This document shows positions 23,458 to 32,275 of a stretch of 64,000 nucleotides of DNA, one piece after another; position 1 is the first letter of the stretch, and every line of letters begins with the position of its first letter. Source of the stretch: JAWLBM01 sp041687675 (GTDB lineage Bacteria; Pseudomonadota; Alphaproteobacteria; Rhizobiales; Pleomorphomonadaceae). Position numbers and translations under genes: made by a program. Under the pieces are notes generated by a model, which had not been told where the DNA came from, did no database searches, and worked only from the letters and a program-made list of their open reading frames with translations. The DNA is taken from contig JAWLBM010000006.1 in the NCBI GenBank assembly GCA_041687675.1, forward strand, positions 62,001 to 126,000, in the 5' to 3' direction.

Positions 23458-24896
23458 GGCTTTCTCCCGCCGGGGCTGCGGCCCGGTTCGGCATCGACGA
23501 TCAGGGCGAGCTTCTCGCGGCCGACGATGCGCACGATCTGGCCGCGGGCGAGGCCGGGCGGCCCGCTCGCCTGCCAGCGCTCGCCGTGGACGTGGACCTC
23601 GCCGCTGGTGCCGGACCAGTCGAGGACGGTGCCCTCCCGGCCGACCAGGACGGTGTCGCCGGTGACCACCTGCCGCCGGTGCGCCCGGACGGCGGCGGTG
23701 CCGGCGACGATCAGCAGCCCGGCGCTGATCACGGTCGCGGTGGCGATCACCTGCCAGGAGAGGCTGAACTGCGGCACCTCGGTATCGAACAGGAACAGCG
23801 AGCCCATGGCGAAGGCGACGATGCCGCCGAGGCCGAGGATGCCGAACGACGGCGCGAAGGCCTCCGCCGTCATCAGGCCGGCCCCGAGCAGGATCAGCCC
23901 GATCCCCGCGTAGTTGATCGGCAGCAGGTTGAGGGCGAACAGGCCGACGACGATGCAGATCGCGCCGATCACGCCGGAGAAGATGGTGCCGGGCGTCAGG
24001 AACTCGAAGATGATCCCGTAGATCCCGATCAGCAGCAGGATGTAGGCGATGTTCGGATCGGTGATGATGCCGAGGATTTCCGTCCGCCACGTCGGCTCGA
24101 TGGCCGTCACCGCGAGCCCGCCGGTCTCGAGGACCCTCGCCTCCCGCAGCACCCGGACGGTCCGGCCGTCCGCCTGTTCGAGGAGGTCGTCGACGCCGGT
24201 CGCGACGATCTCGACCACGTTCTCCTCGAGGGCCTCGCGGGCCGACAGGCTGACGCCCTCCCGGACAGCGCGCTCCGCCCACTCGGCGTTGCGCCCGTGC
24301 ACGTCGGCGAGCCCGCGCATGAAGGCGGCGGCGTCGTTGACCACCTTCGCCCGCATGGCCTCGGCCGAGGTCGGTTCGCCGGCGTCCTCGGCGCCGGGAT
24401 CCCGCTCCTGTCCGCCAGGCAAGCCGCCGCCGCCGCCGAGGTCGACGGGCGTCGCGGCCCCGAGGTTGGTCCCCGGCGCCATCGCCGCGAGGTGGCTGGC
24501 GTAGAGGATGTAGGTCCCGGCGCTCGCCGCCCGCGCGCCGCCGGGGGCGACATAGGTCACGACCGGGACCGGCGAGGCCAGGATGATGCGGACGATGTCC
24601 CGCGTCGAGGAACTGAGGCCGCCCGGCGTGTCGATCCGCAGGACGACGAGCGCGGCGTTGCGCTCCGCCGCGGCGTCGAGGCCGTTGCCGATGTAGTCCG
24701 TCGTCGCCGGGCCGATCGCCCCGTCGACGTCGAGCAGGACCGCCTCCCTCGGCGCCGCCGTCTGCGCCATGGCCCAGCCGAGGCCGGCGAGGAGCAGCAT
24801 CGGCAGCAGAACCGGCGCGCGGGCGGGACGCCGCGCCAGCGCGGAGGCGCTGCCGATGGCGAGCCCTGCGGCCCGGTCGATGATCATGCCCAGCAT
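23454..24896 (-). CDS. nfeD: NfeD-family membrane-bound serine protease
   Basis: About 480 residues of the long NfeD form. A signal/anchor is followed by a ClpP-like protease domain (AALVVLRIDTPGGLSSSTRD; YVAPGGARAASAGTYILYA with the catalytic-serine region; the lysine in RAKVVNDAAAFM). Four or five membrane helices and a C-terminal OB-fold NfeD domain (VLVGREGTVLDW...GEVHVHGERWQA) complete it. Relatives cleave the C-terminus of the partner stomatin. A glycine-rich insertion near residues 135-155 is unusual but in frame. The ATG at 24896 or the one 9 bases later could be used. Confidence 0.9.
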   Translation of the reverse strand: MLGMIIDRAAGLAIGSASALARRPARAPVLLPMLLLAGLGWAMAQTAAPREAVLLDVDGAIGPATTDYIGNGLDAAAERNAALVVLRIDTPGGLSSSTRDIVRIILASPVPVVTYVAPGGARAASAGTYILYASHLAAMAPGTNLGAATPVDLGGGGGLPGGQERDPGAEDAGEPTSAEAMRAKVVNDAAAFMRGLADVHGRNAEWAERAVREGVSLSAREALEENVVEIVATGVDDLLEQADGRTVRVLREARVLETGGLAVTAIEPTWRTEILGIITDPNIAYILLLIGIYGIIFEFLTPGTIFSGVIGAICIVVGLFALNLLPINYAGIGLILLGAGLMTAEAFAPSFGILGLGGIVAFAMGSLFLFDTEVPQFSLSWQVIATATVISAGLLIVAGTAAVRAHRRQVVTGDTVLVGREGTVLDWSGTSGEVHVHGERWQASGPPGLARGQIVRIVGREKLALIVDAEPGRSPGGRKP

Positions 24897-25036
24897 CCAC
24901 CGCTCCGTCCTGCCGGTTCGCGCCGGACGGGCCCTGCCGCCCCGCGCGCCGCCCGGCGGCCTCGAGTGCCACCGGGAACAACCGGCGGCCCGATTTGTGC
25001 CCGGCGGGGGGAAGGGTCGGGTGCGGAGCGCAGCGA

Positions 25037-25069
25037 AAAGCCGCCGCCCCGGGGAGGAGCGGCGGCTTT
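25037..25069 (-). terminator. Rho-independent terminator after the EF-hand gene
   Basis: An 11-pair stem, AAAGCCGCCGC (25037-25047) with GCGGCGGCTTT (25059-25069). Minus-strand transcripts end it in CTTTTCGC. It lies 24 bases past the EF-hand protein stop. Confidence 0.75.
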
Positions 25070-25092
25070 CCTGGCGTGCCGGCGTCGACCGG

Positions 25093-25557
25093 TCAGGTCT
25101 CGTTCGACCAGATGCCGCCCTGGCCGGCATCCTCGCCGAAGGCGCCGAACTCCTGCTCGTCGAGGCGGGTGTCCTGGTCCTCGTCGTAGCCGGAGAACAC
25201 GCCGGCTCTGAGCTCGTTCTCGTCCAGCATCTGGTCCTGGTTCTGGTCCCAGTCGCTGAACGCGGTTGCGCCGAAGCGCTGCGAGAAGCCCTCGCCACCG
25301 TCGGCGCCCGTGCCGGCCGTCTCGTTCGCCACGAGGCCGGTGTTGAACTCGTTCTCGTCGATCGTCCCGTCGCCATTCACATCGAGCGTGCCGAAGGTGC
25401 CCGCCTGGTCCCAGCCGGTGTTCCACTCCTGCTGGTCGACCGCGGCATCCGCGTTGGCGTCCCAGTCGGTCATGGCCGTCTGGGCGAGCGACGGGGTGAG
25501 CGCGAAGGAAAGGGCGGCGGCCGACACGGCGACCGTCTTGAGCCAATGAAATTTCAT
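25093..25557 (-). CDS. Secreted EF-hand calcium-binding protein
   Basis: A 154-residue protein with a clean signal peptide (cleavage likely after SLAQ, residue 26) and four EF-hand-like loops: DANADAAVDQQE, DVNGDGTIDENE, DQNQDQMLDENE and DEDQDTRLDEQE. The second is a perfect canonical loop; the others keep most acidic ligands. The rest is rich in Gly, Asp and Glu with few hydrophobics. A periplasmic or extracellular calcium sensor or buffer is likely; the partner is unknown. It has its own terminator and lies upstream of nfeD on the same strand. Confidence 0.85.
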   Translation of the reverse strand: MKFHWLKTVAVSAAALSFALTPSLAQTAMTDWDANADAAVDQQEWNTGWDQAGTFGTLDVNGDGTIDENEFNTGLVANETAGTGADGGEGFSQRFGATAFSDWDQNQDQMLDENELRAGVFSGYDEDQDTRLDEQEFGAFGEDAGQGGIWSNET

Positions 25558-25659
25558 GACTGCGTCCTCAGGTTGCCCAGCCCGGACTGCCTAACGGCGC
25601 TTCCGCGCGCCGGTTCCCGTCCCCGGACACGAAAAGACCGCCGGCGCGAGGCCGCGACG

Positions 25660-26979
25660 TCAGCCGGGCGCCCGCCCGGTCCGGCCCGGGACCCTCGCCT
25701 CCACCCCGCACCACGCCGCCATGAACCGCGCGAGCACGGTGGCGACCTCCATCATGCTGTCGATCGAGACCCACTCGTCGATGCCGTGGAGCCCGCCGCC
25801 GACCGGTCCGTAGCAGGTGGCCGGCATGCCGCCGTGGCGGGCGAAGAAGCGCACGTCGGTGGTCGCCGTCGAGGCGCGGCGGACGACGGGCGCGCCGGTC
25901 ACCGCCTCGTGGGTGGCGGCGAGCAAGGCCATAGGCGGGGCGTCCGGGTCCACCGTGCAGCCCTCGGCGTGGAAGCCGCGCCAGCTCACCTCCACGCGGG
26001 CGCCGGCGAGCTCGCGCCGGGTGGCTTTCGCCTCCTCGACGGCGGCGAGGAGCGCGACCCTGGCTTCATCGACGGAGCGGTCGGGGAAAAAGCCGAAGCG
26101 CACCTCGATCACGGCCTCCGACGGCACGCTGGAGGTCCAGTCGCCGCCCGAGATGCGGCCGAGGTTGAAGTTGACAGGGTGCGGGTGGTCGGCCCAGAGC
26201 GGGTGCCGGACGGCCGGCTCGTTCCAGGCGGCCTCGAGGCCGCGCAGGTGGTCGAAGAGGGCGACGGCGGCCTCGATGGCGTTGACGCCGGCGGAGGTGT
26301 CGAGCACGTGGGCCGGGCGGCCGGTGACGCGGATCGTCGCCCACAGGACGCCGAGCTGGCCCACCATCAGCGTCTGGTCGAAGGGCTCGGGGATGATCAC
26401 GGCGTCGGCGCGCCAGCCGCGGGCGAGGCAGGCGAGGGCGCCGTTGCCGGTGCACTCCTCCTCGATCACCGACTGCAGGATCACCGGCGCGGCCGGCTGC
26501 AGGCCGAGGTCGGCGAGGGCAGCGAAGGCCGTCACATAGGCGGCGACGCCCGACTTCATGTCCGCCGCGCCGCGGCCGTAGACGCGGCCGTCGCGGATCT
26601 CCGGGCGGAACGGCGGCGAAGTCCAGAGCGCCTCCGGGCCGGGCGGCACCACGTCGACATGGCCGTTGAGGATCAGCGAGCGCCCGGTCGCCTCGCGCGG
26701 CGCGTGGACGCCGACGACGTTGGTGCGACCGGCGTAGGAGGCAAGGACCGGCGGCGAGAAGCCGGGCAGCGGGGCCAGCGCCTCCGGGTCCGGCTCGAAG
26801 CGGTCGACCGGAAGGCCGAGGTCGTGGAAGGCCGCCTCCATGCGGTCCTGGGCGCCCGCCTCCGCGCCGAGCAGGCTCGCCTTGGCGACGAGGTCGAAGA
26901 GGAGCCCGAGGGCGGCCTCGCGGCGGGCCGCCACCGCGGCGTCGATGTCGCGGGCGAGCGCGGGGTCGAGCGGGATCAT
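25660..26979 (-). CDS. M20-family metallohydrolase (ArgE/DapE-like deacylase)
   Basis: A 439-residue amidohydrolase. Metal ligands are recognisable in LILNGHVDVVPPG (His, Asp) and GRGAADMKSGVAA (Asp), with the catalytic pair in VIEEECTGNG and a C-terminal histidine in GPVGGGLHGIDEWVS. A lid/dimerisation domain lies in the middle. These enzymes remove acyl groups from amino compounds. The start overlaps the thioesterase stop (ATGA), and the gene ends the minus-strand operon after the aminotransferase and thioesterase, suggesting hydrolysis of an N-acyl amino compound in the same pathway. Confidence 0.9.
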   Translation of the reverse strand: MIPLDPALARDIDAAVAARREAALGLLFDLVAKASLLGAEAGAQDRMEAAFHDLGLPVDRFEPDPEALAPLPGFSPPVLASYAGRTNVVGVHAPREATGRSLILNGHVDVVPPGPEALWTSPPFRPEIRDGRVYGRGAADMKSGVAAYVTAFAALADLGLQPAAPVILQSVIEEECTGNGALACLARGWRADAVIIPEPFDQTLMVGQLGVLWATIRVTGRPAHVLDTSAGVNAIEAAVALFDHLRGLEAAWNEPAVRHPLWADHPHPVNFNLGRISGGDWTSSVPSEAVIEVRFGFFPDRSVDEARVALLAAVEEAKATRRELAGARVEVSWRGFHAEGCTVDPDAPPMALLAATHEAVTGAPVVRRASTATTDVRFFARHGGMPATCYGPVGGGLHGIDEWVSIDSMMEVATVLARFMAAWCGVEARVPGRTGRAPG

Positions 26980-27425
26980 GCGGGATCGTCGGCGACCAGC
27001 CGGGCTGCGAGCGCCTCGCGGGTCGCCTGCGGCAGCCGTAGCGGCCGGCGGTCGTCGCCGCCCATCACCACGCAGACGGTCTCGGCCAGCGCGGCGGGGC
27101 GGCCGCCGCCGACGACCACCTGGCGGGTGACGAAGGAGGTCCGGCCGATCCGCGAGATCCAGGTGCCGGTGTCCACCTCGCCGGGAAAGAACAGCTCCGC
27201 GGTGAAGTCGATGGTGAGCCGGGCGACGACGAAGAAGGCGCCCTCCGGCAGCGTCGGCCGGAGCTCCGCCTCGGCGAGGGCGACGCGGCCCGACTCGAAG
27301 AACACCGCATAGGCGGTGTTGTTGAGGTGGCCGTTGGCGTCGAGGTCGGCGTAGCGGAGGATCTCCCGGCGCCAGGCGACGGCGGGATTCGCGTCGAGGC
27401 CGGGGGGCAGCGGCGGGGTCGGCAT
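26976..27425 (-). CDS. Acyl-CoA thioesterase, 4-hydroxybenzoyl-CoA thioesterase-like hotdog
   Basis: A 149-residue hotdog protein. The N-terminal LRYADLDANGHLNNTAYAVFFE is the classic 4HBT motif with the catalytic Asp. ARLTIDFTAELFFPGEVDTGT and RIGRTSFVTRQVVVGGG follow. It would hydrolyse an acyl-CoA, as yet unknown. Coupled to the M20 gene by a four-base overlap and 11 bases downstream of the aminotransferase. Confidence 0.88.
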   Translation of the reverse strand: MPTPPLPPGLDANPAVAWRREILRYADLDANGHLNNTAYAVFFESGRVALAEAELRPTLPEGAFFVVARLTIDFTAELFFPGEVDTGTWISRIGRTSFVTRQVVVGGGRPAALAETVCVVMGGDDRRPLRLPQATREALAARLVADDPA

Positions 27426-27436
27426 GGCGGTCCTCC

Positions 27437-28798
27437 TCAGGCGGCGACGGCGAGCCCCGTCTCGGCGGCGAAGGCGTCGAGGCTGTCGACCAGGATCTCC
27501 ATCAGGAGGCTGCGGCCGCCGTCGTCGATGGTCATCGGCGGGCAGACCATGAAGTGGTCGCCGAGCCGCCCGCCGCGGGTACGGCGGGAATAGATGATGA
27601 GCCCGCGGTCGTAGGCGATGTCCACCAGCTTGAGGTGGGCGTCCATCGCCGCCGGCAGCGGCTCCATCGTGCCGCGGTCGGCGACCAGCTCGAAGGCGAG
27701 CAGCAGTCCCTTGCCGCGGACGTCGCCGATGAAGGGGTAGCGCGCCATCAGCCGCTCGAGGTCGGACTTGAGCGCGGCGCCCTGGCGGGCGGCGTTGCCG
27801 CAGAGGTCGCGCGCCTCGATCTCGTCCAGGACGGCGAGGCCCGCGGCGGCGGCGAGCGGGTTGCCGGCGTAGGTGTAGCCGTGGATGAAGCCGCCGGCGT
27901 CGATCACCGTCTCGGCGATCCGCCGGTCGGCGACCATCGCCCCCAGCGGCGAATAACCGGCGCCGAAGCCCTTGGAGAAGGCGACGATGTCGGGGCGGAG
28001 CGCCCAGTGGTCGCAGGCGAGATAGCGGCCGGTGCGCCCGGCCCCGCTCATCACCTCGTCGGCGATGAGCAGCACCCCGAACTCGTTGCAGATCCGCCGC
28101 ACCTCGGCGTAGTAGGGATCGGGCGCGACCAGCGCGCCGGTGGAGGCGCCGCCGACCGGCTCGAAGATGAAGGCGAGCACCGTCTCCGGCCCCTGGCGCA
28201 GGATCTCCTCGCGCAGCATCCGGGCATAGCGCAGGCCCCGCTCCTCCATCGAGAGCCCGTCGCGGTCGAGGTAGCAGGTCGGCGCCGGGATCTTGGGCAT
28301 TTCCCGCATCATCGGCGCGAAGGGGGCGCTCATCAGGGACATGCCGGTGACGGCGAGGGCCCCGAGCGTGGAGCCGTGGTAGGAGGGAAAGCGCGAGACC
28401 ACCTTCCAGCGGGAGGCCTCGCCGCGCGCGACGGCGTACTGGCGGGCGAGCTTCAGGCAGCTCTCCACCGCCTCCGAGCCGCCGGAGACGAAGAACACCC
28501 GGTCGAGCCCCTCCGGCATCAGCCCGGCGATCCGGGCGGCGAGCTCCTCGGCAGGCTCGTTCTCGAAGTGCAGGCGGTAGGCGAAGGTCGCCTTCTCCAT
28601 CTGCCGGCGCATCGCCTCGAGGACCCGCGGGTTGGAATGGCCAATGTTGGAGACCATCGCCCCGCTCGAGCCGTCGAGGTAGCGCCGGCCGGCCTCGTCC
28701 CAGAGGAAGATCCCCTCGGCGCGGTCCACCCGCGGCCGGCGCAGGCGCGACTGGTAGAAGAGGTGCGACGGGCGGTTCGGCAGCAGCGTGTCGGACAT
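27437..28798 (-). CDS. Class III PLP-dependent aminotransferase
   Basis: A 453-residue omega-aminotransferase type enzyme. Features are FFVSGGSEAVESCLKLARQY, FPSYHGSTLGALAVTG, LIADEVMSGAGRTGRYLACD and the PLP-lysine block VAFSKGFGAGYSPLGAMV. HGYTYAGNPLAAAAGLAVL is a family signature near the substrate pocket. Substrates are amines or beta/gamma-amino acids; not further definable. The ATG at 28798 was chosen, as upstream sequence lacks codon bias. It leads the minus-strand operon and diverges from a LysR-type gene. Confidence 0.92.
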   Translation of the reverse strand: MSDTLLPNRPSHLFYQSRLRRPRVDRAEGIFLWDEAGRRYLDGSSGAMVSNIGHSNPRVLEAMRRQMEKATFAYRLHFENEPAEELAARIAGLMPEGLDRVFFVSGGSEAVESCLKLARQYAVARGEASRWKVVSRFPSYHGSTLGALAVTGMSLMSAPFAPMMREMPKIPAPTCYLDRDGLSMEERGLRYARMLREEILRQGPETVLAFIFEPVGGASTGALVAPDPYYAEVRRICNEFGVLLIADEVMSGAGRTGRYLACDHWALRPDIVAFSKGFGAGYSPLGAMVADRRIAETVIDAGGFIHGYTYAGNPLAAAAGLAVLDEIEARDLCGNAARQGAALKSDLERLMARYPFIGDVRGKGLLLAFELVADRGTMEPLPAAMDAHLKLVDIAYDRGLIIYSRRTRGGRLGDHFMVCPPMTIDDGGRSLLMEILVDSLDAFAAETGLAVAA

Positions 28799-28901
28799 GG
28801 GTGAGGATCGGGCTCGGGAAGGCGGGCGATGGCAGCGACGGTCGCCGCCTTGCCGCATAAACTCAAATAGATAATGTGAAGGCAAGTCATCGATTGCGGG
28901 A
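28799..28901. promoter_or_regulatory. Divergent promoter region, aminotransferase / LysR
   Basis: The gap contains an AT-rich core and the inverted pair CTTGCC (28849-28854) and GGCAAG (28881-28886) with centres 32 bases apart. It is a possible LysR contact region but weak; no strong core promoter picked out. Confidence 0.3.
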
Positions 28902-29873
28902 ATGCCCATGCGTGACGTGCGCCGATTCGTCTGGGAGCTCGACTGGAACCTCCTGCGGACCTTCACGGTGATCGTCGAGGCCCGCTCGATCACCGGCGCC
29001 GGCGAGCGGCTCGGCCTGATGCAGCCGAGCGTCAGCAACGCGCTCCGGCGGCTGGAGATCCACCTCGACTGCCGCCTGATCGACCGCCGGCCGGGCCGCT
29101 TCGACCTGACCCCCGCCGGCCAGCGGCTCTACGACGAGTGCGTCGCCCTGTTCGGCACCGTCTCCGGCCTCTACGCCCTGGTCCACGACCACGAGGAGGA
29201 GGTGTTCGGCCACGTGGAGATGGCGCTCGCCAGCCATGTGGTCTGCCCCTTCTTCGACGACGAGCTCGCCGGCTTCCACGCCGACCACCCCAAGGTCACC
29301 TTCTCCGCCTCGGTGGCGCCGAGCCGCGAGGTGGTGCGCCAGGTGATGCTGCGCGAGGTGGCGCTCGGGGTGTGCCTTCCCGGCGAGCGCCACCCGCAAC
29401 TGGAGTACCTGCCGCTCTACCGCGAGAGCTTCGGCTTCTTCTGCGGCCGGCCGCACCGGCTGTTCGGCCGCGCCGGCCTCACCCTCGCGGACCTGCGCGA
29501 GGAGGCCTACGTCGCCTTCCGCACCGACCGGCTCGGCGATGCGCTGAGGCCCATCGCGCTGCTGCGCGAGCGCGAGCGCTTCCAGGGGCCGACGGTCGGC
29601 GTCTCCTCCCACCTCGAAGAGGTCAAGCGGATGATCGCCAGCGGCCTCGGCTTCGGGGCGCTGCCGCTGCACGTGGTGGAGCACGACGTGAAGGACGGCA
29701 CGCTCTGGCGGCTGCCGCCGCTCGAGGACCCGCCCTCGGTGGACGTGCTGCTCGTCACCGACCCCGGCGCCCGCCGCCAGCGGGCCGAGGTGCTGCTGAT
29801 CGAGCGGCTGAAGGCGGCGCTGCAGCGGGTGCCCATCGAGGCGCGGACCTATCCCGCGGCCACCCCGGCATAG
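28902..29873 (+). CDS. LysR-family transcriptional regulator
   Basis: A 323-residue LTTR with an N-terminal winged helix (TFTVIVEARSITGAGERLGL, then QPSVSNALRRLEIHLDCRLI) and a periplasmic-binding-like effector domain. It lies between the divergent aminotransferase operon and the downstream binding protein, creatininase and permease genes, so it likely controls both. The ATG at 28902 is followed six bases later by another; either could start. The inducer is unknown. Confidence 0.92.
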   Translation: MPMRDVRRFVWELDWNLLRTFTVIVEARSITGAGERLGLMQPSVSNALRRLEIHLDCRLIDRRPGRFDLTPAGQRLYDECVALFGTVSGLYALVHDHEEEVFGHVEMALASHVVCPFFDDELAGFHADHPKVTFSASVAPSREVVRQVMLREVALGVCLPGERHPQLEYLPLYRESFGFFCGRPHRLFGRAGLTLADLREEAYVAFRTDRLGDALRPIALLRERERFQGPTVGVSSHLEEVKRMIASGLGFGALPLHVVEHDVKDGTLWRLPPLEDPPSVDVLLVTDPGARRQRAEVLLIERLKAALQRVPIEARTYPAATPA

Positions 29874-29995
29874 TTTCAGGGAATACCGCTGATTGAACGT
29901 ATATATTTGACCCATCCCCCCTCCGCGGGTCTCCTGACCCTTCCCCCCTTTTTCGCGTCGGGGAGAGGACGACAAGATCCAGAGGAGATCGCGCG

Positions 29996-30793
29996 ATGAC
30001 CATCAAGCTTTCCGGCAAGCTTCCCGGCATCCTCGCCGGCATTGCCCTTGCCATCGGTCTCGCCGGCGCCCCGGCGACGGCGGACGAGCTGCAGACGATC
30101 AAGGACGCCGGCGAGATGCGCGTCGCCATGACCGGCGCCTATCCCCCGTTCAGCCTGATCGACGACAAGAACGAGGTGGTCGGCTTCGACGCGGACATCG
30201 GCGCCGAGATCGCCCGCCGCCTCGGCGTCGAGCCGGTGATCGTCACCAACGCCTGGGACGGCATCCTGCCGAGCCTGCTCGCCGGCAAGTTCGACGCCAT
30301 CGTCGGCTCGATGACCATCACCCCGGCCCGCCAGGAGGTGGTGGACTTCGTCGGCCCCTACTACCGCTCCGGCCGCGCCGTCTTCGTCCGGGCGGGGGAG
30401 GCCGGCGACTTCGGCCAACTCTCCGACCTCTCCGGCCGCAACGTCGGCGTCACCCTCGGCGAGACCCACGAGAAGTGGGCGCGCGAGCAGGACGGCTGGA
30501 ACATCAAGACCTACAAGGGCCTGCCCGAGCTGCTGCTGGAGCTGGAGAACGGCCGCATCGACGCCATGGTGATCGACCAGATCCCCGGCCTCGTCGCCAT
30601 CAAGGACGGCAAGGCGATGGAGCAGGCCGAGCTTTCCGACTACCCCTTCAAGGGCGACGACGAGATCGGAATCGCCATCCGCAAGGACAACCCGGAGCTC
30701 AAGGCGGCGATGCAGAAGGCGCTCGACGACATGCAGGCGGACGGCACCTACGAGGCGATCGCCATGAAGTGGGTCGGCAGGGACATCCGCTGA
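29996..30793 (+). CDS. ABC transporter substrate-binding protein, amino-acid (SBP_bac_3) type
   Basis: A 265-residue protein with a Sec signal peptide (cleavage near PATADEL) and the family-3 binding fold. AGEMRVAMTGAYPPFSLIDD and VVGFDADIGAEIARRLGVEP are typical, as are FDAIVGSMTITPARQEVVDF and the late EIGIAIRKDNPELKAAMQKA. It captures a polar amino acid or similar small compound for the two permeases downstream. AGAGGAGA precedes the ATG. The 120 bases between it and the LysR gene carry an AT-rich promoter-like patch. Confidence 0.92.
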   Translation: MTIKLSGKLPGILAGIALAIGLAGAPATADELQTIKDAGEMRVAMTGAYPPFSLIDDKNEVVGFDADIGAEIARRLGVEPVIVTNAWDGILPSLLAGKFDAIVGSMTITPARQEVVDFVGPYYRSGRAVFVRAGEAGDFGQLSDLSGRNVGVTLGETHEKWAREQDGWNIKTYKGLPELLLELENGRIDAMVIDQIPGLVAIKDGKAMEQAELSDYPFKGDDEIGIAIRKDNPELKAAMQKALDDMQADGTYEAIAMKWVGRDIR

Positions 30794-30804
30794 GGGCGGG
30801 CCCC

Positions 30805-31593
30805 GTGACCCCCTTCTACGCCAAGCTGACCCTCGAGGAGGTTCGCGACGCGGACAAGGACCGCGTCGTGATCCTTCCCGTCGGCGCCACCGAGGACCAC
30901 GGTCCGCACATGGCGCTCGACACCGACACCTTGCTCGTCGGCAGCATCGCGGACGGCGTCGCCCGGGCGGCGCCGGACGAGGTGTTCGTGATGCCGGCGA
31001 TCTCCTATGGCTTCAACGAGCACCACAAGGACTTCCCCGGCGTCGTCTGGATCCGGCCGGAGACGCTGATCGCCTTCGTGACCGACGTGACGAGGTCGCT
31101 CGCCCACCACGGCTTTCGGCGGATGCTGATCCTCAACGGCCACGGCTCCAACCACCCGGTGCTCGACCTCGCCGCCCGCAAGACGGTGATCGAGACGGAG
31201 GCGATCTGCGTCTTCGCTTCCTACTGGAACCTGATGCCGGACGCCATCGAGGCGACGCGCACCTCGCCGCCCGGCGGCATCGCCCACGCCTGCGAGTTCG
31301 AGGCCTCGCTCTACCTGCACCTCGACCCGGCGCACGTGCGGATGGACAAGGCGAAGGCCCAGGTCGTGCACGACCCGGACAGTCGCTACTTCAACCTCGA
31401 CCTCGCCGGCAGCCGGCGGGCGATGCTGATGCGCTGGTGGTCGGAGCAGTCGCCGGACGGCACCATGGGCGACCCGACCGTCGCCACCGCCGAGAAGGGC
31501 CGCATCTTCTACGAGGCCGCCGTGCGCGAGACCCTGGGCCTCGTCCGCGAGATCCGCGCGCTGCCGTTCCCGGGGCGCCGCGACCACCATTGA
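30805..31593 (+). CDS. Creatininase-family amidohydrolase
   Basis: A 262-residue protein starting at a GTG 11 bases after the binding-protein stop. LPVGATEDHGPHMALDTDT gives the metal-binding Glu, His and Asp of creatininase, LILNGHGSNHPVLDLAARK the next His and HACEFEASLYLHL the last Glu. Members open cyclic or linear amides (creatinine, formamidopyrimidines, mycofactocin peptide). Placement between a binding protein and its permeases implies that the imported compound is hydrolysed by it; creatinine itself is not proven. Confidence 0.88.
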   Translation: MTPFYAKLTLEEVRDADKDRVVILPVGATEDHGPHMALDTDTLLVGSIADGVARAAPDEVFVMPAISYGFNEHHKDFPGVVWIRPETLIAFVTDVTRSLAHHGFRRMLILNGHGSNHPVLDLAARKTVIETEAICVFASYWNLMPDAIEATRTSPPGGIAHACEFEASLYLHLDPAHVRMDKAKAQVVHDPDSRYFNLDLAGSRRAMLMRWWSEQSPDGTMGDPTVATAEKGRIFYEAAVRETLGLVREIRALPFPGRRDHH

Positions 31594-31612
31594 ACCGGAG
31601 GGAGGGGACGCC

Positions 31613-32272
31613 ATGGACATCGATCTGATCGCCCGCACGACCCCCTTCTTCCTGCAGGCGGCGCTGGTGACCATCGCCGTCTCCGGGCTCTCCATGCTGC
31701 TCGGGCTCGCCCTCGGGCTCCTCGCCGCGCTCTGCCGGCTGTCGGCGAACCGCTTCGTCCGATGGCCGGCCACCGCCTATGTCAGCGTCTTCCGCGGCAC
31801 GCCGGCGCTGATCCAGATCTTCCTCATCTACTTCGGCGGGCCGGCGATCGGCATCAACCTCGACGCCTTCACCGCCGGCGTGATCGGCCTCGGCATCAAC
31901 ATCGGCGCCTACATGACGGAGTCGATCCGCGGCGGCATCGTCTCGGTCGACAAGGGGCAGGGGGAGGCGGCGCGGGCGCTCGGCCTCCACCCGCTGCCGA
32001 CCATGTTCCTGGTGATCATGCCGCAGGCGGCGCGGCTGATGATCCGCCCGCTCGGCATCAACGCCATCGCCCTCGTCAAGGGCTCGGCGCTGGTGGCGGC
32101 GATCTCGGTCGTCGAACTCACCTTCACCGCCCAGCGCTACCTCAGCTCCACCTACCAGCCGCTGGAGATCTTCCTCGTCTCGGGTGCGCTCTACCTCGCC
32201 ATCACCACGGCGATGAACCGCGGCATCGACTGGCTCGACCGCCGCTACGCCATCAAGACGGCGAGGACCTGA
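31613..32272 (+). CDS. ABC transporter permease, polar amino-acid type
   Basis: A 219-residue HisM/GlnP-type permease with about five membrane helices. The cytoplasmic EAA loop is GEAARALGLHPLPTMFLVIM; SVFRGTPALIQIFLIYFG is the family's RGTPxxxQ motif. It follows the creatininase gene after a GGAGGGAGGGG ribosome site and is separated from the second permease by three bases. Confidence 0.93.
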   Translation: MDIDLIARTTPFFLQAALVTIAVSGLSMLLGLALGLLAALCRLSANRFVRWPATAYVSVFRGTPALIQIFLIYFGGPAIGINLDAFTAGVIGLGINIGAYMTESIRGGIVSVDKGQGEAARALGLHPLPTMFLVIMPQAARLMIRPLGINAIALVKGSALVAAISVVELTFTAQRYLSSTYQPLEIFLVSGALYLAITTAMNRGIDWLDRRYAIKTART

Positions 32273-32275
32273 GCC

